A DNA stretch of 64,000 nucleotides from Paracoccus fistulariae (GTDB lineage: Bacteria; Pseudomonadota; Alphaproteobacteria; Rhodobacterales; Rhodobacteraceae). Below the pieces are notes generated by a model. The model made no database searches and was not told the origin of the DNA. It was given only the letters and a program-made list of their open reading frames with translations. The stretch lies in NCBI RefSeq assembly GCF_028553785.1, contig NZ_CP067136.1, positions 868,001 to 932,000 on the forward strand, read 5' to 3'. Position numbers and translations under genes: made by a program. Below are positions 8,443 to 17,420 of this stretch, piece after piece. The first letter of the stretch is position 1. Each line of letters begins with the position of its first letter.

Positions 8443-10065
8443 ATGTCCCCAAGATCCGGCAGCGGATGGCAGCTTGTTGCCATCCTGATCGCATTTCTGG
8501 TCATGCTGCCGGTATTGGCATTGGTCAGCTTTGCCGCGCAGGGCAGCCCCGGGCTGTGGTCGCATCTGTTCCGCAATGTGCTGGCCAGCGCGCTCGGGCA
8601 GACGATCATCCTGCTGTCGGGCGTGGGCGTGATCGTGGCCAGCATCGGCACCGTGACCGCCTGGCTGATCGCGGGGTTCGATTTTCCGGGGCGGCGCATT
8701 CTGGGTTGGGCGCTGCTGCTGCCGCTGGCGGTGCCGACCTATATCATCGCCTATGCCTATCTGGATATCCTGCACCCGATCGGCCCGGTCCAGACCTTGC
8801 TGCGCGATCTGCTGGGCTACGACTCTCCGCGCGATTTCCGCCTGCCCGATATCCGCTCGATGACCGGCTGCATCCTGCTGCTGGGCTTCGTGCTGTACCC
8901 CTATGTCTATCTTCCCGTGCGCGCGCTTTTCGCCACGCAGGCCGCCAATCTGTTAGAGGCCTCGCGCACGCTGGGCGCGGGTCCGCTGCGCGTCTTCTGG
9001 AAAATCGTCCTGCCGCTGGCCCGTCCCGCCATCGCCGCGGGCATCGCCCTGGCGCTGATGGAGACGCTGAACGACATCGGCGCGGCCGAGTTTCTGGGCG
9101 TGCGCACGCTGACCGTCTCGGTCTATTCCACATGGCTGAACCGCACCGACCTGCCCGGCGCCTCGCAGATTGCGCTGGTCATGCTGGTGATCGTCGTCTC
9201 GCTGGTCCTGATCGAGCGGCGCGCCCGCAAGGGTCAGCGCTATGCGGGCACCGCGCGCAGGCATCTGCCGCTGGCCCGGGTCAGGCTGCGCGGCCCGGCC
9301 GCATGGGTGGCGACCATCCTCTGCGCGCTGCCGGTCCTGATCGGCTTTGTCGCCCCGGCCAGCTATCTGGTCCAGCACGCCTGGCGCCGATACGTCTTTT
9401 CGGGCATCCCCACGGGCCTCTGGTCCGAGGCGCTGCAAACCGCCTTGCTGGCGCTGATCGCCACCTTCATCGCCGTGGTTCTGGGCCTGCTGATCGCGGC
9501 GGCGACGCGGTTGCAGCCCGGACCCGTCACGCGGTTTTCGGTGCGTGTCGCCACGCTGGGCTATGCCGTGCCCGGCACCATTCTGGCCATCGGGCTGCTG
9601 CCGGTGATCATCTTCGCGGATCGCCAACTGACCGGCCTGCTGGGCATGTGGGGCGCCGCCGCCCCGCAACTGATCCTGCTGGGATCGGGCGCCGCGCTGA
9701 TCTATGCCTATGTCGCGCGCTTTCTGGCCATCGCGGTCGGCGGGATCGAGGCCGGCATGACCCGCGTGCCTCAATCCATGGACCATGCCGCCCGCAGCCT
9801 TGGGCAAAGCCCGGCGGGGGTCTTTCGTCATATCCACATGCCGCTGTCGCGGGCCTCGATGATCGGGGCCGGGCTGCTGATCTTTGTCGATTGCGTCAAG
9901 GAACTGCCCGCCACCCTGCTGCTGCGCCCGCTGAACGTCGAGACGCTGGCGACGCGGCTTTATGGCGAGGCCGCGCGCGGCACCTATGAGGATGCCTCGA
10001 TCGCCGCGCTGCTGATCGTGCTGATCGGCATGGTGCCGGTCTTCCTGCTGTCGAACAGGATCTGA
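8443..10065 (+). CDS. fbpB: ferric iron ABC transporter permease
   Basis: A 540-residue inner-membrane permease made of two tandem BPD-type domains with about 12 membrane helices. Each half has an EAA-like loop that contacts the ATPase: EASRTLGAGPLRVFWKI in the first half and AARSLGQSPAGVFRHI in the second. This two-domain layout is typical of FbpB/SfuB and ThiP permeases. GAGGAGG lies ahead of the ATG. It belongs with the upstream binding protein fbpA and the divergent ATPase fbpC. The iron assignment rests on FbpA. Confidence 0.9.
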   Translation: MSPRSGSGWQLVAILIAFLVMLPVLALVSFAAQGSPGLWSHLFRNVLASALGQTIILLSGVGVIVASIGTVTAWLIAGFDFPGRRILGWALLLPLAVPTYIIAYAYLDILHPIGPVQTLLRDLLGYDSPRDFRLPDIRSMTGCILLLGFVLYPYVYLPVRALFATQAANLLEASRTLGAGPLRVFWKIVLPLARPAIAAGIALALMETLNDIGAAEFLGVRTLTVSVYSTWLNRTDLPGASQIALVMLVIVVSLVLIERRARKGQRYAGTARRHLPLARVRLRGPAAWVATILCALPVLIGFVAPASYLVQHAWRRYVFSGIPTGLWSEALQTALLALIATFIAVVLGLLIAAATRLQPGPVTRFSVRVATLGYAVPGTILAIGLLPVIIFADRQLTGLLGMWGAAAPQLILLGSGAALIYAYVARFLAIAVGGIEAGMTRVPQSMDHAARSLGQSPAGVFRHIHMPLSRASMIGAGLLIFVDCVKELPATLLLRPLNVETLATRLYGEAARGTYEDASIAALLIVLIGMVPVFLLSNRI

Positions 10066-10072
10066 CGCGCGC

Positions 10073-10088
10073 GTCACACGAGTGTGAC
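10073..10088. repeat. perfect inverted repeat downstream of fbpB
   Basis: GTCACAC and GTGTGAC flank a central GA, 8 bases after the fbpB stop and about 100 bases before the OmpA-like gene. There is no T run, so it is a poor terminator; it may be an operator or a simple RNA hairpin. Confidence 0.4.
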
Positions 10089-10189
10089 CGGTCACGCCCG
10101 CGCTCACGCAGTTGTTGGGAAACCCTTGGCGCGCGCCGCCGGTTCATTCTGCGATCGGTTCGCCGAATTGGTAGAATGAAGGAGCTGCT

Positions 10190-11968
10190 ATGCGCCGAAT
10201 TATCCATAACACCACCGCCATCGCCGCCTGCATGTCACTGCTGGCGCCGCATCTGGCCCTGGCCCAGACCGAAATGCCCGAGGCCGCCGCTGACGAACAG
10301 ATGGCCGAACCCCTGCCCCTGCCGGAAGCCGAGGCAGAGGCCGCGCCGGTTGAAGATCCAGCCGCAGAGGTCACAGGCGAAGAGATGTCGACCGAAGCCC
10401 CCGCCGATAGCGTCGAGGCCGAAGCCGAACCGGATGTCGAGCCTGTGCCTGCCGAGGAGGCAGCAGAAGAACCTGCAGAGACCATGCCCGCAGAGGAAGT
10501 TGCGGAAGAACCCACAGAGGCCACGCCCGCCGAAGAAGTCGTGGAAGAACCCGCAGAGTCCATGCCAAGCGAGGAACCCGTCACCGAGCCCACCGCCGAG
10601 CCCGAGACGATGGAGGATGCCGTGACCGAGGAACCGGCCCAGCCTGAAATGGACGCGGCCGAAGATATGGCGGAACCCGCCGAAGACCCTGCGACGGATC
10701 CGCAGGCGCTGGAAGAGGCCCTGGCCGAGGAAACAGCAAAAGAAAACGCCGAGGACAGCGAGATGCCCGCCGAAGAAGCCGAAGCGACGGCGACCGAGGC
10801 GCAGTCCGACCCGGTGGAAGACCCCACCATGCCAGAAACGGCCCCCGAAGCGGAGGCCGAGGAAACCGAGGCCGCCAAGGAGGCCGCAGCAGCGACCGAA
10901 CTGCCCGCCGCAGCGGCGCTGGATGACGACGCCACGGACGGCCAGATCACCGAAGAGAACGTGACCGAAGAAAACAGCCGTTCCTCGGATGAGGATTTCG
11001 CCACCAGCCTCAGCGATGCGCGGGAGACAGCGACTGGCACCGATACGGCAGCGGCAGCGCAGGCCGCCAGCAGCAAGGATGATGATGACAACGATCTGGG
11101 CAAGGCGCTTCTGCTGGGTCTGGGCGGTGTCGCCGTAGGCGCGATGCTGAGCAATAACCGGCAGGTGCAGCTTAGCACCCCGGACCGCGTCGTCGTGACC
11201 CGCGCCGATGGCAGCCAGCAGATCATCAAGGACGAGGTCGCGCTGCTGCGTCAGCCCGGATCGACGGTCACGACCGAGAATTTCGACGACGGCTCTTCGC
11301 GCAGCATCGTCACCCGCGCCGATGGCAGCAAGGTCATTACCATCCGCGACGCCGATCTGCGGGTGCTGCGCCGGACGCTGGTATCGCCCGATGGCAGCAG
11401 CACGCGGCTGATCGACGAAACCGTGGCGGAGCCGGTGGACCTTGCCGCCCTGCCCGCCCCGGTCAATCGCAACAGCGCCACCGCTGCCAGCATGAACGAA
11501 GATCAGCTTCGCGCCGCACTGCTGGCCGAATCGGCGGCGGATCGTCGTTTCACGCTGGCCCAGATCCGCGACATCCCACAGGTCCGGTCGCTGGTCGCGC
11601 CAGTCGATATCGACGCGATCACATTTGACACCGGATCTGCCGCGATCAAGCCCGATCAGGCGCAGGAACTGGCGCTGCTGGGCGATGTGATCCGCAAGAC
11701 CATCGCGGACAACCCGCGCGAGGTGTTTCTGATCGAAGGCTATACCGACACGGTCGGATCGGACGCCGCCAATCTGGCGCTGTCGGACCGGCGGGCGGAA
11801 TCCGTGGCCCTGGCGCTGAGCGAATATTTCGACGTGCCGCCGGAAAATCTGGTCGTGCAGGGCTATGGCGAGAGGTTCCTGAAGATCAATCGCGACGGTG
11901 ACATTCGCGAAAACCGCCGCGCTTCCGTGCGCCGGATCACCGATCTGCTGCAATCGACCGCGAACTGA
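10190..11968 (+). CDS. OmpA-family protein with long acidic repeat region
   Basis: A 592-residue envelope protein. Residues 1-25 form a signal peptide ending in LALAQ. Residues about 27-260 are a low-complexity Glu/Ala/Pro/Thr region with many degenerate PAEE and EEP units. Residues about 300-323 form a small Gly-rich hydrophobic stretch. A middle region repeats TRADGS. The C-terminal ~120 residues are an OmpA/MotB domain that in this family binds peptidoglycan, with GYTDTVGSDAANLALSDRRA and a final ENRRASVRRI. The acidic part could span the periplasm or bind cations; this is inference. AAGGAG precedes the ATG. A bidirectional terminator follows. Confidence 0.85.
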   Translation: MRRIIHNTTAIAACMSLLAPHLALAQTEMPEAAADEQMAEPLPLPEAEAEAAPVEDPAAEVTGEEMSTEAPADSVEAEAEPDVEPVPAEEAAEEPAETMPAEEVAEEPTEATPAEEVVEEPAESMPSEEPVTEPTAEPETMEDAVTEEPAQPEMDAAEDMAEPAEDPATDPQALEEALAEETAKENAEDSEMPAEEAEATATEAQSDPVEDPTMPETAPEAEAEETEAAKEAAAATELPAAAALDDDATDGQITEENVTEENSRSSDEDFATSLSDARETATGTDTAAAAQAASSKDDDDNDLGKALLLGLGGVAVGAMLSNNRQVQLSTPDRVVVTRADGSQQIIKDEVALLRQPGSTVTTENFDDGSSRSIVTRADGSKVITIRDADLRVLRRTLVSPDGSSTRLIDETVAEPVDLAALPAPVNRNSATAASMNEDQLRAALLAESAADRRFTLAQIRDIPQVRSLVAPVDIDAITFDTGSAAIKPDQAQELALLGDVIRKTIADNPREVFLIEGYTDTVGSDAANLALSDRRAESVALALSEYFDVPPENLVVQGYGERFLKINRDGDIRENRRASVRRITDLLQSTAN

Positions 11969-11991
11969 TCCTTCTAGGACAGGCATCCACG

Positions 11992-12016
11992 ACGGGCGGC
12001 GCTGGCCGCCCGTTTT
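11992..12016. terminator. rho-independent terminator between convergent genes
   Basis: A 9-pair GC-rich stem (ACGGGCGGC with its complement, loop GCTG) followed by TTTT on the plus strand. It lies between the OmpA-like gene and udgX, which converge here. Confidence 0.8.
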
Positions 12017-12031
12017 CACATGCGCCCCACG

Positions 12032-13456
12032 CTAAGCCAGAATCTCGACGGCCCTGGTCAGATCGGCGCGAAGCTGGGCGCGGGCCTGCTGCGCCTCGAC
12101 ATCCGGCAGGCGCAGGATATAGCTGGGATGCCAGGTAATCAGCACCGGCCCGCCATCCTGCGCAGCCTCGACATTGCCGCGCCGGTCACGGATCGCCGCC
12201 GCGCTGCCCGTCACGGCAAAGGCCGCGGTCGCGCCAAGGGCCACGGTCAGCCGCGGCTGGACGAAGCGCCGCTCCAGATCCAGCCACCAGCGGCAATGCT
12301 GCACCTCGCCCTGATTGGGCCGTTGATGCAGACGCCGCTTGCCGCGCGGCTGGAACTTGAAATGCTTCACCGCATTCGTCAGCCATACCGGCCCGACCTG
12401 CGCCGCCGCCATCTGGGACCGCAAAACCTGACCGGCGGGACCGACGAAAGGGCGGCCCTGCAGATCTTCGTGATCGCCCGGCTGTTCACCGACGATCATC
12501 AGCGGCGCGGTGGCATCGCCCTCGCCCCAGACGGTCTGGGTGGCGGCCTCGCACAGCCCGCAGCGCGCGCAAGATCGGGCGACCAGCGCGGCCTCCTCAA
12601 GCGTTTGCGGCTGCGTGGGCATGGGGTCTGGCGCAAGCCGCTCAAGAATCCGCTGCGCACGTTCCGGGGCGACGCTGGGCATGGCCTGACGCATCGCCTC
12701 GACCCGGCGTTCGGCATCGGCCAGCATGCCGGGGATCAGCCGCGTTTCGGGCAGGTTCTTCCAGTATTTGCGCGGCATTTCAGAGGTCATCGCCGCGATC
12801 TTGACCCGCGCCGGATTGAAGATGTTCTGAAAATAGACCGCCCATAACGCCTCGCTGGCATCTTCGGGAAGATCGGGTCGGCTGGGTGGCGGTGGCGCGA
12901 AATAAAGCCTGCCACAGTCAAATGTGATGGTCGCTTCCGGCGTCAGGATCGTCCAGTCCATGTCGCCGAAACGCTTGGCAAAGAAGGTGGCCGCACGTTC
13001 GGTGATGAAATGCTGCGGCTGGAACCAGGCGGCAAAGCGGCGGCGCGCGCCTGAGCCGGGCAATTCCCGAAAGCGCAGAAAGGCATGCATCTTGTGAATA
13101 TCGCGGCGCACGGATTTATCCATCGCGTGCAGTTGATGCGTCAGCCGGTCAGCCGGGTTCTGCGCCGCGCGCGGATCCTGCTGATGCCGCAGCAACATCT
13201 GATAGCACAGCGCCATCGCCTGTTCGTCGCTGTGGCAGATCACCGAATTCAGCAGCGCGATCAGATCCTTGCTGGCCCGGACCTCGTGCCCGCCCGTCCC
13301 GGCAGGCAGGGGCCTGTCGGCCAGCAAGCCCTGAGGCTGATCGAAACGAGCCCATTCCACCTGATCCGCCGGGATCCGGTGGCTGGCCAGACGCCGCGCA
13401 GCGTCACGCCACGCCTGCCCCGCGCCCAGTTGCGGCAGCCTGACAAGAAAGCTCAT
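12032..13456 (-). CDS. udgX: UdgX-type uracil-DNA glycosylase with N-terminal DUF4130 domain
   Basis: A 474-residue fusion. Residues about 1-250 match the DUF4130 region found with UdgX; residues about 290-470 are a family-4-like uracil-DNA glycosylase. Visible motifs: iron-sulfur cysteines C296, C299, C302 and C388; GEQPGDHED (323-331) with PFVGPAG; and KRRLHQ (373-378). In UdgX the KRRIHQ loop supplies the His that becomes covalently linked to the abasic site; here it is His377 and the central Ile is Leu. The ATG overlaps the radical SAM stop in an ATGA, so the two are translationally coupled. Predicted role is uracil or deaminated-base recognition under SOS control. Confidence 0.9.
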   Translation of the reverse strand: MSFLVRLPQLGAGQAWRDAARRLASHRIPADQVEWARFDQPQGLLADRPLPAGTGGHEVRASKDLIALLNSVICHSDEQAMALCYQMLLRHQQDPRAAQNPADRLTHQLHAMDKSVRRDIHKMHAFLRFRELPGSGARRRFAAWFQPQHFITERAATFFAKRFGDMDWTILTPEATITFDCGRLYFAPPPPSRPDLPEDASEALWAVYFQNIFNPARVKIAAMTSEMPRKYWKNLPETRLIPGMLADAERRVEAMRQAMPSVAPERAQRILERLAPDPMPTQPQTLEEAALVARSCARCGLCEAATQTVWGEGDATAPLMIVGEQPGDHEDLQGRPFVGPAGQVLRSQMAAAQVGPVWLTNAVKHFKFQPRGKRRLHQRPNQGEVQHCRWWLDLERRFVQPRLTVALGATAAFAVTGSAAAIRDRRGNVEAAQDGGPVLITWHPSYILRLPDVEAQQARAQLRADLTRAVEILA

Positions 13457-14682
13457 ATCAGCGACAGTTGCTCAGGCGGGGGCGCAAATCTTGCGCGCAG
13501 ATTGGCGCTGTCGGTCAGGCCCTTGGGCGACCAGTCGGGCAGGCTGATGAAGGGCTGCGCCTTCTTCATCAGCGCCCCGATGCGCAGCAGATCGTGATAG
13601 CGCAGCAGCCCCGACCGCCGCGCCGCCAGAATCCGCTGCACCGTGCGCGTGCCAAAGCCCGGCACGCGCAACAGCATCTCGCGGCTGGCGCGGTTCACAT
13701 CAAGGGGAAAGCTGTGGCGGTGTGCCAGCGCCCAGGCCAGTTTCGGATCCACCGCCAGATCCAGATTGCCCGAGGGTGCGGCGCTGGTAATCTCTTCCGC
13801 GTCAAAGCCATAGAAGCGCATCAGCCAATCGGCCTGATACAGCCGGTGTTCCCGCATCATCGGCGGCTTGATCAGCGGCAGCGCGGCCGAGCTGTCGGGA
13901 ATGGGGCTGAACGCGGAATAATAGACGCGGCTGAGCCGATAGCCGGTATAGAGCCGCGATGCCGTGGTCAGGATATGCCCGTCCGTCGCCTGATCCGCGC
14001 CCACGATCATCTGCGTCGATTGCCCGGCAGGTGAAAACCGCGCTGGACGCTTGCCGCGAAACGATCTGTCGCGGCTGGCCTCGCGCGCAAGACGGACATC
14101 GGCCATGGCGGCGCGAATCGTCTCGGGCTTTTTCTGCGGGGCGAGTTGCCGGATGCTGGCATCCTGCGGCAGTTCGATATTGATCGACAGGCGGTCGGCA
14201 TAAAGCCCCGCTTCGTCGATCAGCTCCTTGCTGGCCTCGGGGATCGTTTTCAGGTGGATGTAACCCTTGAACCCGTGATCCTGCCGCAGCATCCGCGCGA
14301 TCCGCACCATATCGGCCATCGTGTCGTCCGGGCTGCGGATGATGCCCGAGGACAGGAACAGCCCCTCGATATAGTTCCGGCGATAGAATTCCAGCGTCAG
14401 GGTGACGACCTCGTCGGGCAAAAACCTTGCCCGCTCGACCCGGCTGGAGACGCGATTGATGCAATAGGCGCAGTCGTAAATGCAGAAATTCGTCATCAGG
14501 ATCTTCAACAGGCTGATGCAGCGCCCATCCGGCGTATAGGCGTGACAGATCCCCGTGCCGCCCGCGCTGCCGATGCCGCCCTTGCTGCTGTCGCGGCGCG
14601 TCGTGCCGGATGAGGCGCAAGAGGCGTCGTATTTCGCCGCATCCGCCAGAATGGCCAATTTTTCCTGCAACCCGCGTTTCAT
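13453..14682 (-). CDS. UdgX-linked radical SAM protein, putative DNA modification/repair
   Basis: A 409-residue radical SAM protein of the family that co-occurs with UdgX (TIGR03916). The cluster motif is C67-x3-C71-x2-C74 within NFCIYDCAYC, and the C-terminus has a helix-hairpin-helix DNA-binding segment around VPGFGTRTVQRILAARR. I place the start at 14682, because homologues begin just before EKLAILADAAKYDASC; the frame open to 14874 would add a non-conserved extension. No Shine-Dalgarno lies ahead of that ATG. Instead a promoter is positioned so the A of ATG would be the first transcribed base. The reaction catalysed is unknown. Same operon as udgX. Confidence 0.88.
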   Translation of the reverse strand: MKRGLQEKLAILADAAKYDASCASSGTTRRDSSKGGIGSAGGTGICHAYTPDGRCISLLKILMTNFCIYDCAYCINRVSSRVERARFLPDEVVTLTLEFYRRNYIEGLFLSSGIIRSPDDTMADMVRIARMLRQDHGFKGYIHLKTIPEASKELIDEAGLYADRLSINIELPQDASIRQLAPQKKPETIRAAMADVRLAREASRDRSFRGKRPARFSPAGQSTQMIVGADQATDGHILTTASRLYTGYRLSRVYYSAFSPIPDSSAALPLIKPPMMREHRLYQADWLMRFYGFDAEEITSAAPSGNLDLAVDPKLAWALAHRHSFPLDVNRASREMLLRVPGFGTRTVQRILAARRSGLLRYHDLLRIGALMKKAQPFISLPDWSPKGLTDSANLRARFAPPPEQLSLI

Positions 14683-14683
14683 G

Positions 14684-14698
14684 GAACAAAAATAGAAC
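14684..14698 (-). promoter_or_regulatory. LexA (SOS) box, GTTC-N7-GTTC
   Basis: Read on the minus strand the site is GTTC, seven bases, GTTC, an exact match to the direct-repeat SOS box known for alphaproteobacterial LexA. It begins one base upstream of the radical SAM start codon and covers the -10 element, so LexA binding would block RNA polymerase. Confidence 0.8.
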
Positions 14699-14717
14699 AC
14701 CCGGGCAGCATGGGCAA
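14689..14717 (-). promoter_or_regulatory. sigma70-type promoter for a leaderless radical SAM-udgX mRNA
   Basis: TTGCCC (14717-14712) and TATTTT (14694-14689) are separated by 17 bases on the minus strand. With this placement the A of the ATG at 14682 is the expected +1, which explains the lack of a Shine-Dalgarno. The LexA box overlaps the -10. The start site is inferred, not measured. Confidence 0.65.
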
Positions 14718-14842
14718 GTTGATGAAGGCTAAGCGCGCGATCCTTCCCGCGCCGCCATGTGTTTCGGGACAGTTTCACGACATCCGGCCTTTCCTCTGGC
14801 CCTCCGACACGGCAAAGCTGTCGGGCATTGGCCGTCAGGGCC

Positions 14843-15886
14843 ATGACCACCGACCAGATCCCGGATCCTGCCATGCCACGCCCCAGCCTTCCGCACCCCC
14901 GCCAGATTGCCCCGCATCTTGTCGCGCTGTGGCCCGGCTTTCTGCTGGCCTGTCTGGTGGCGGCGGCGGCGCGCTTTCTGTCCGAACATTACGGCGCGCC
15001 CGCGATGCTGATGGCGCTGCTGATCGGCATGGCCTTCAACTTTCTGGCCGATCATCCGAAAACCGCTGCGGGGTTAGAGGCGACCTCGACCAGCCTGCTG
15101 CGCCTTGGGGTCGCGCTGCTGGGCTTTCGGCTGAGCCTGGCCGATCTGTCGGAACTGGGCTGGCGGTCCTTTGCGGTGGTGGTCGGGCTGATGGTGGCGA
15201 CGATCCTGTTCGGGCTGGCCCTGTCGCCGCTGCTGAAACGGCGCTGGCGCTTCGGGTTGCTGACCGGGGGATCGGTGGCGATCTGCGGTGCCTCGGCCGC
15301 ACTGGCAATCTCGGCGATCCTGCCCAAAAGCAAGCAGCTGGAACAGGACGCGCTGTTCACCGTGGTGGCCGTCACCGCGCTGTCAACGCTGGCAATGATC
15401 TTTTATCCGGCGCTGTTCACCATGCTGGGGATGAACGATGCCGAAGCGGGGTTCATGATCGGCGCCACCGTCCATGATGTCGCGCAGGTGGTTGGCGCGG
15501 GCTATTCGGTCAGCGATACGGCCGGCGATGTGGCCACGATGGTCAAGCTGCAGCGTGTCGTCATGCTACCGGTGGTGCTGCTGGCGGTACTGTTGCTGTC
15601 GGGGCGCGGCGGGGACGGAGCCGGATCGCTGCGCCTGCCGGGTTTCGTGCTGGGCTTCTTGGCCTGTTTCGCGCTGAACAGTCTGGGACTCGTCCCCGCT
15701 GCCCTTGCCGATCTGGCCTCGTCCCTGTCGCAATGGCTGCTGCTGATCGCGATTGCGGCCCTTGGGGTGCGGACATCGCTGGCCGCGCTTTTTGCGCTTG
15801 GCCCGCGCCATTTCGCGCTGATCCTGTCCGAGACCGTCTTTCTGCTGGTCATGGCACTGGCCGCCATGACGCTGCTTCTGCCCTAG
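14843..15886 (+). CDS. YeiH-family (UPF0324) membrane transporter, putative sulfate exporter
   Basis: A 347-residue inner-membrane protein of the UPF0324/YeiH family (Cons_hypoth698) with about 9-10 helices. Family hallmarks are [32 protein letters not shown] and [16 protein letters not shown]. Members are annotated as sulfate or sulfonate-related exporters on limited evidence. I start at the ATG at 14843; the frame reaches 14759, but that extension crosses the region carrying the divergent promoter. A second candidate ATG is at 14873. It is divergent from the SOS operon and convergent with queF, whose stop it overlaps by 4 bases. Confidence 0.8.
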   Translation: MTTDQIPDPAMPRPSLPHPRQIAPHLVALWPGFLLACLVAAAARFLSEHYGAPAMLMALLIGMAFNFLADHPKTAAGLEATSTSLLRLGVALLGFRLSLADLSELGWRSFAVVVGLMVATILFGLALSPLLKRRWRFGLLTGGSVAICGASAALAISAILPKSKQLEQDALFTVVAVTALSTLAMIFYPALFTMLGMNDAEAGFMIGATVHDVAQVVGAGYSVSDTAGDVATMVKLQRVVMLPVVLLAVLLLSGRGGDGAGSLRLPGFVLGFLACFALNSLGLVPAALADLASSLSQWLLLIAIAALGVRTSLAALFALGPRHFALILSETVFLLVMALAAMTLLLP

Positions 15887-16347
15887 CCCCGCCCGCGATA
15901 GGGCGGCACGCCCTGATCGGGGATCCAGACATCGGTGGGCATTGCGCCGCTTTGCCAGAAGACGTCAATCGGAATGCCGCCGCGCGGATACCAATAGCCT
16001 CCGATCCGCAGCCAGCGCGGCTGAAGAAAATCGACCAGACGCCGCGCGATCGAGATGGTGCAATCCTCGTGAAAGGCGCCGTGATTGCGGAAAGAGCCCA
16101 GAAACAGCTTCAGCGATTTCGATTCGACCAGCCAGTCTCCGGGCACGTAATCGATCACCAGATGCGCGAAATCGGGCTGACCCGTCATCGGACAAAGCGA
16201 GGTGAATTCGGGCGCGGTGAAGCGCACATTATAGCTGACATCGGCCTGCGGATTGCGCACCCGTTCCAGCACCGCCTCTTCGGGGTTTTGCGGCAATTCG
16301 GTCTGGCCGCCCAACTGGGTCAGGTTGCTGTAGATCGTCTCGGTCAT
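15883..16347 (-). CDS. queF: NADPH-dependent preQ0 reductase
   Basis: A 154-residue type-I QueF that reduces 7-cyano-7-deazaguanine (preQ0) to preQ1 in queuosine synthesis. Cys52 in [13 protein letters not shown] is the thioimide-forming nucleophile, with Asp59 just after it, and the specificity segment [23 protein letters not shown] is intact (about 75-97). AAAGGAG precedes the ATG. It lies 18 bases after queE on the same strand, so it is likely cotranscribed with queC-queD-queE. Confidence 0.94.
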   Translation of the reverse strand: MTETIYSNLTQLGGQTELPQNPEEAVLERVRNPQADVSYNVRFTAPEFTSLCPMTGQPDFAHLVIDYVPGDWLVESKSLKLFLGSFRNHGAFHEDCTISIARRLVDFLQPRWLRIGGYWYPRGGIPIDVFWQSGAMPTDVWIPDQGVPPYRGRG

Positions 16348-16365
16348 AATCTCTCCTTTCGCGGA

Positions 16366-17070
16366 TCACACACCGCGCCTGTTGCCCCAGATCAGCACAT
16401 GCAGCTGCGGCAGGATCCGTGGCCGCAGCCAGCCTCGACCCACGGTCTGATCGACCAGCCACAGCATGCGGTCGGCCAGATCCTGCGGATCGACGGCTTG
16501 GGCGGGATCGGTCTCGGGATTGCCGGGCTGCAGGTAAAGCGGCAACCGTGGATAGCGGGCGGCGACATCCTGCGCCCAGTCCAGATCCCGCTGATCGAAA
16601 ATCACGATCTTCAGGATGCGGTCGGCCCTGCCCGCCGCCTGCAGGCATCTGTCGAATGCCACCCAGTCCACCTGCTCACCGCTGGAGGGGGGCTTCGGCG
16701 ACAGGACCAGCAGGTCCAGATCCGCAAACCAGTCGCGCGCGACCGACCCCTGAGTTTCGCAGGCAAAGCGATAGCCAAGCGCCCGCCCCTGCGCGATGAC
16801 CGGCGCGAAATCCTGGATCGCCGGGTTCCCGCCCGAGATCGAGACCATCACCGGCTGACCCCCGGACAGCGCGACGACCCGATCCATGACCTCATCGGGC
16901 TGCATCACCTGCCAGTCATGGCGGTACCGGCTGTCCACCGCATGCAGGCTGTCGCACCAGCTGCAGCGATAATCGCAACCGCCCGCGCGGATGAACACCG
17001 TGGGCTGACCGATCAGCGCGCCCTCGCCCTGAATCGTCGGACCAAAGATTTCAGCGATGCGCAGGCTCAT
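16366..17070 (-). CDS. queE: 7-carboxy-7-deazaguanine synthase
   Basis: A 234-residue radical SAM enzyme that converts 6-carboxytetrahydropterin into 7-carboxy-7-deazaguanine. The cluster cysteines are C32-x3-C36-x2-C39 in [11 protein letters not shown], followed by a VSISGGNPA segment in place of the usual GGEP, a common QueE variant. I start at the ATG at 17070, which overlaps the queD stop as ATGA; the longer frame to 17145 runs inside queD. Acts between QueD and QueC. Confidence 0.94.
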   Translation of the reverse strand: MSLRIAEIFGPTIQGEGALIGQPTVFIRAGGCDYRCSWCDSLHAVDSRYRHDWQVMQPDEVMDRVVALSGGQPVMVSISGGNPAIQDFAPVIAQGRALGYRFACETQGSVARDWFADLDLLVLSPKPPSSGEQVDWVAFDRCLQAAGRADRILKIVIFDQRDLDWAQDVAARYPRLPLYLQPGNPETDPAQAVDPQDLADRMLWLVDQTVGRGWLRPRILPQLHVLIWGNRRGV

Positions 17071-17420
17071 GGACGATACTCGGCCCAGGTCTTGGGCGTC
17101 TCGGACACCCTGACGGCAGCGGTTTCGGGCCAGCGTTCGCGGCACCAGTCAAAGAAATGCCGCGCCAGATGTTCGGCGGTGGATGGCCCGTCCAGCACAT
17201 CATTCAGATGCCGGTGATCGAAATTCTGGTCGATATAAGACTTCAGCGCCGCCAGTTCGTGGTAATCGCGCACGAAGCCATCGGCATTCAGATCGGACGC
17301 CGCCAGTTCCACGAAGACCACGTAATTATGCCCGTGCAGCCGCGCGCATTGGTGATCCGCGGGCAGATGCGACAGTTGATGCGAGGCCGAGAAGTGGAAT
17401 TCCTTTGCAATCCGGTACAT
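17067..17420 (-). CDS. queD: 6-carboxytetrahydropterin synthase
   Basis: A 117-residue QueD/PTPS-family enzyme that makes 6-carboxytetrahydropterin from dihydroneopterin triphosphate. Zinc ligands are His14 in FSASHQL and His29 and His31 in RLHGHNY; Cys25 precedes them as the catalytic cysteine. The ATG at 17420 shares one base with the queC stop (TGATG). The open frame extends to 17729 but is nonsense inside queC. No folE is in the window to supply the substrate. Confidence 0.94.
   Translation of the reverse strand: MYRIAKEFHFSASHQLSHLPADHQCARLHGHNYVVFVELAASDLNADGFVRDYHELAALKSYIDQNFDHRHLNDVLDGPSTAEHLARHFFDWCRERWPETAAVRVSETPKTWAEYRP

Noticed and set aside
10430..10620. CRISPR-like regular repeats
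   Set aside because: The repeats are in-frame codon repeats of an acidic protein, imperfect and without spacers.
10235..12019. 594-codon minus-strand frame rich in Gly and Phe
   Set aside because: Complement of the acidic repeat region in the OmpA-like gene; no start signal or family.
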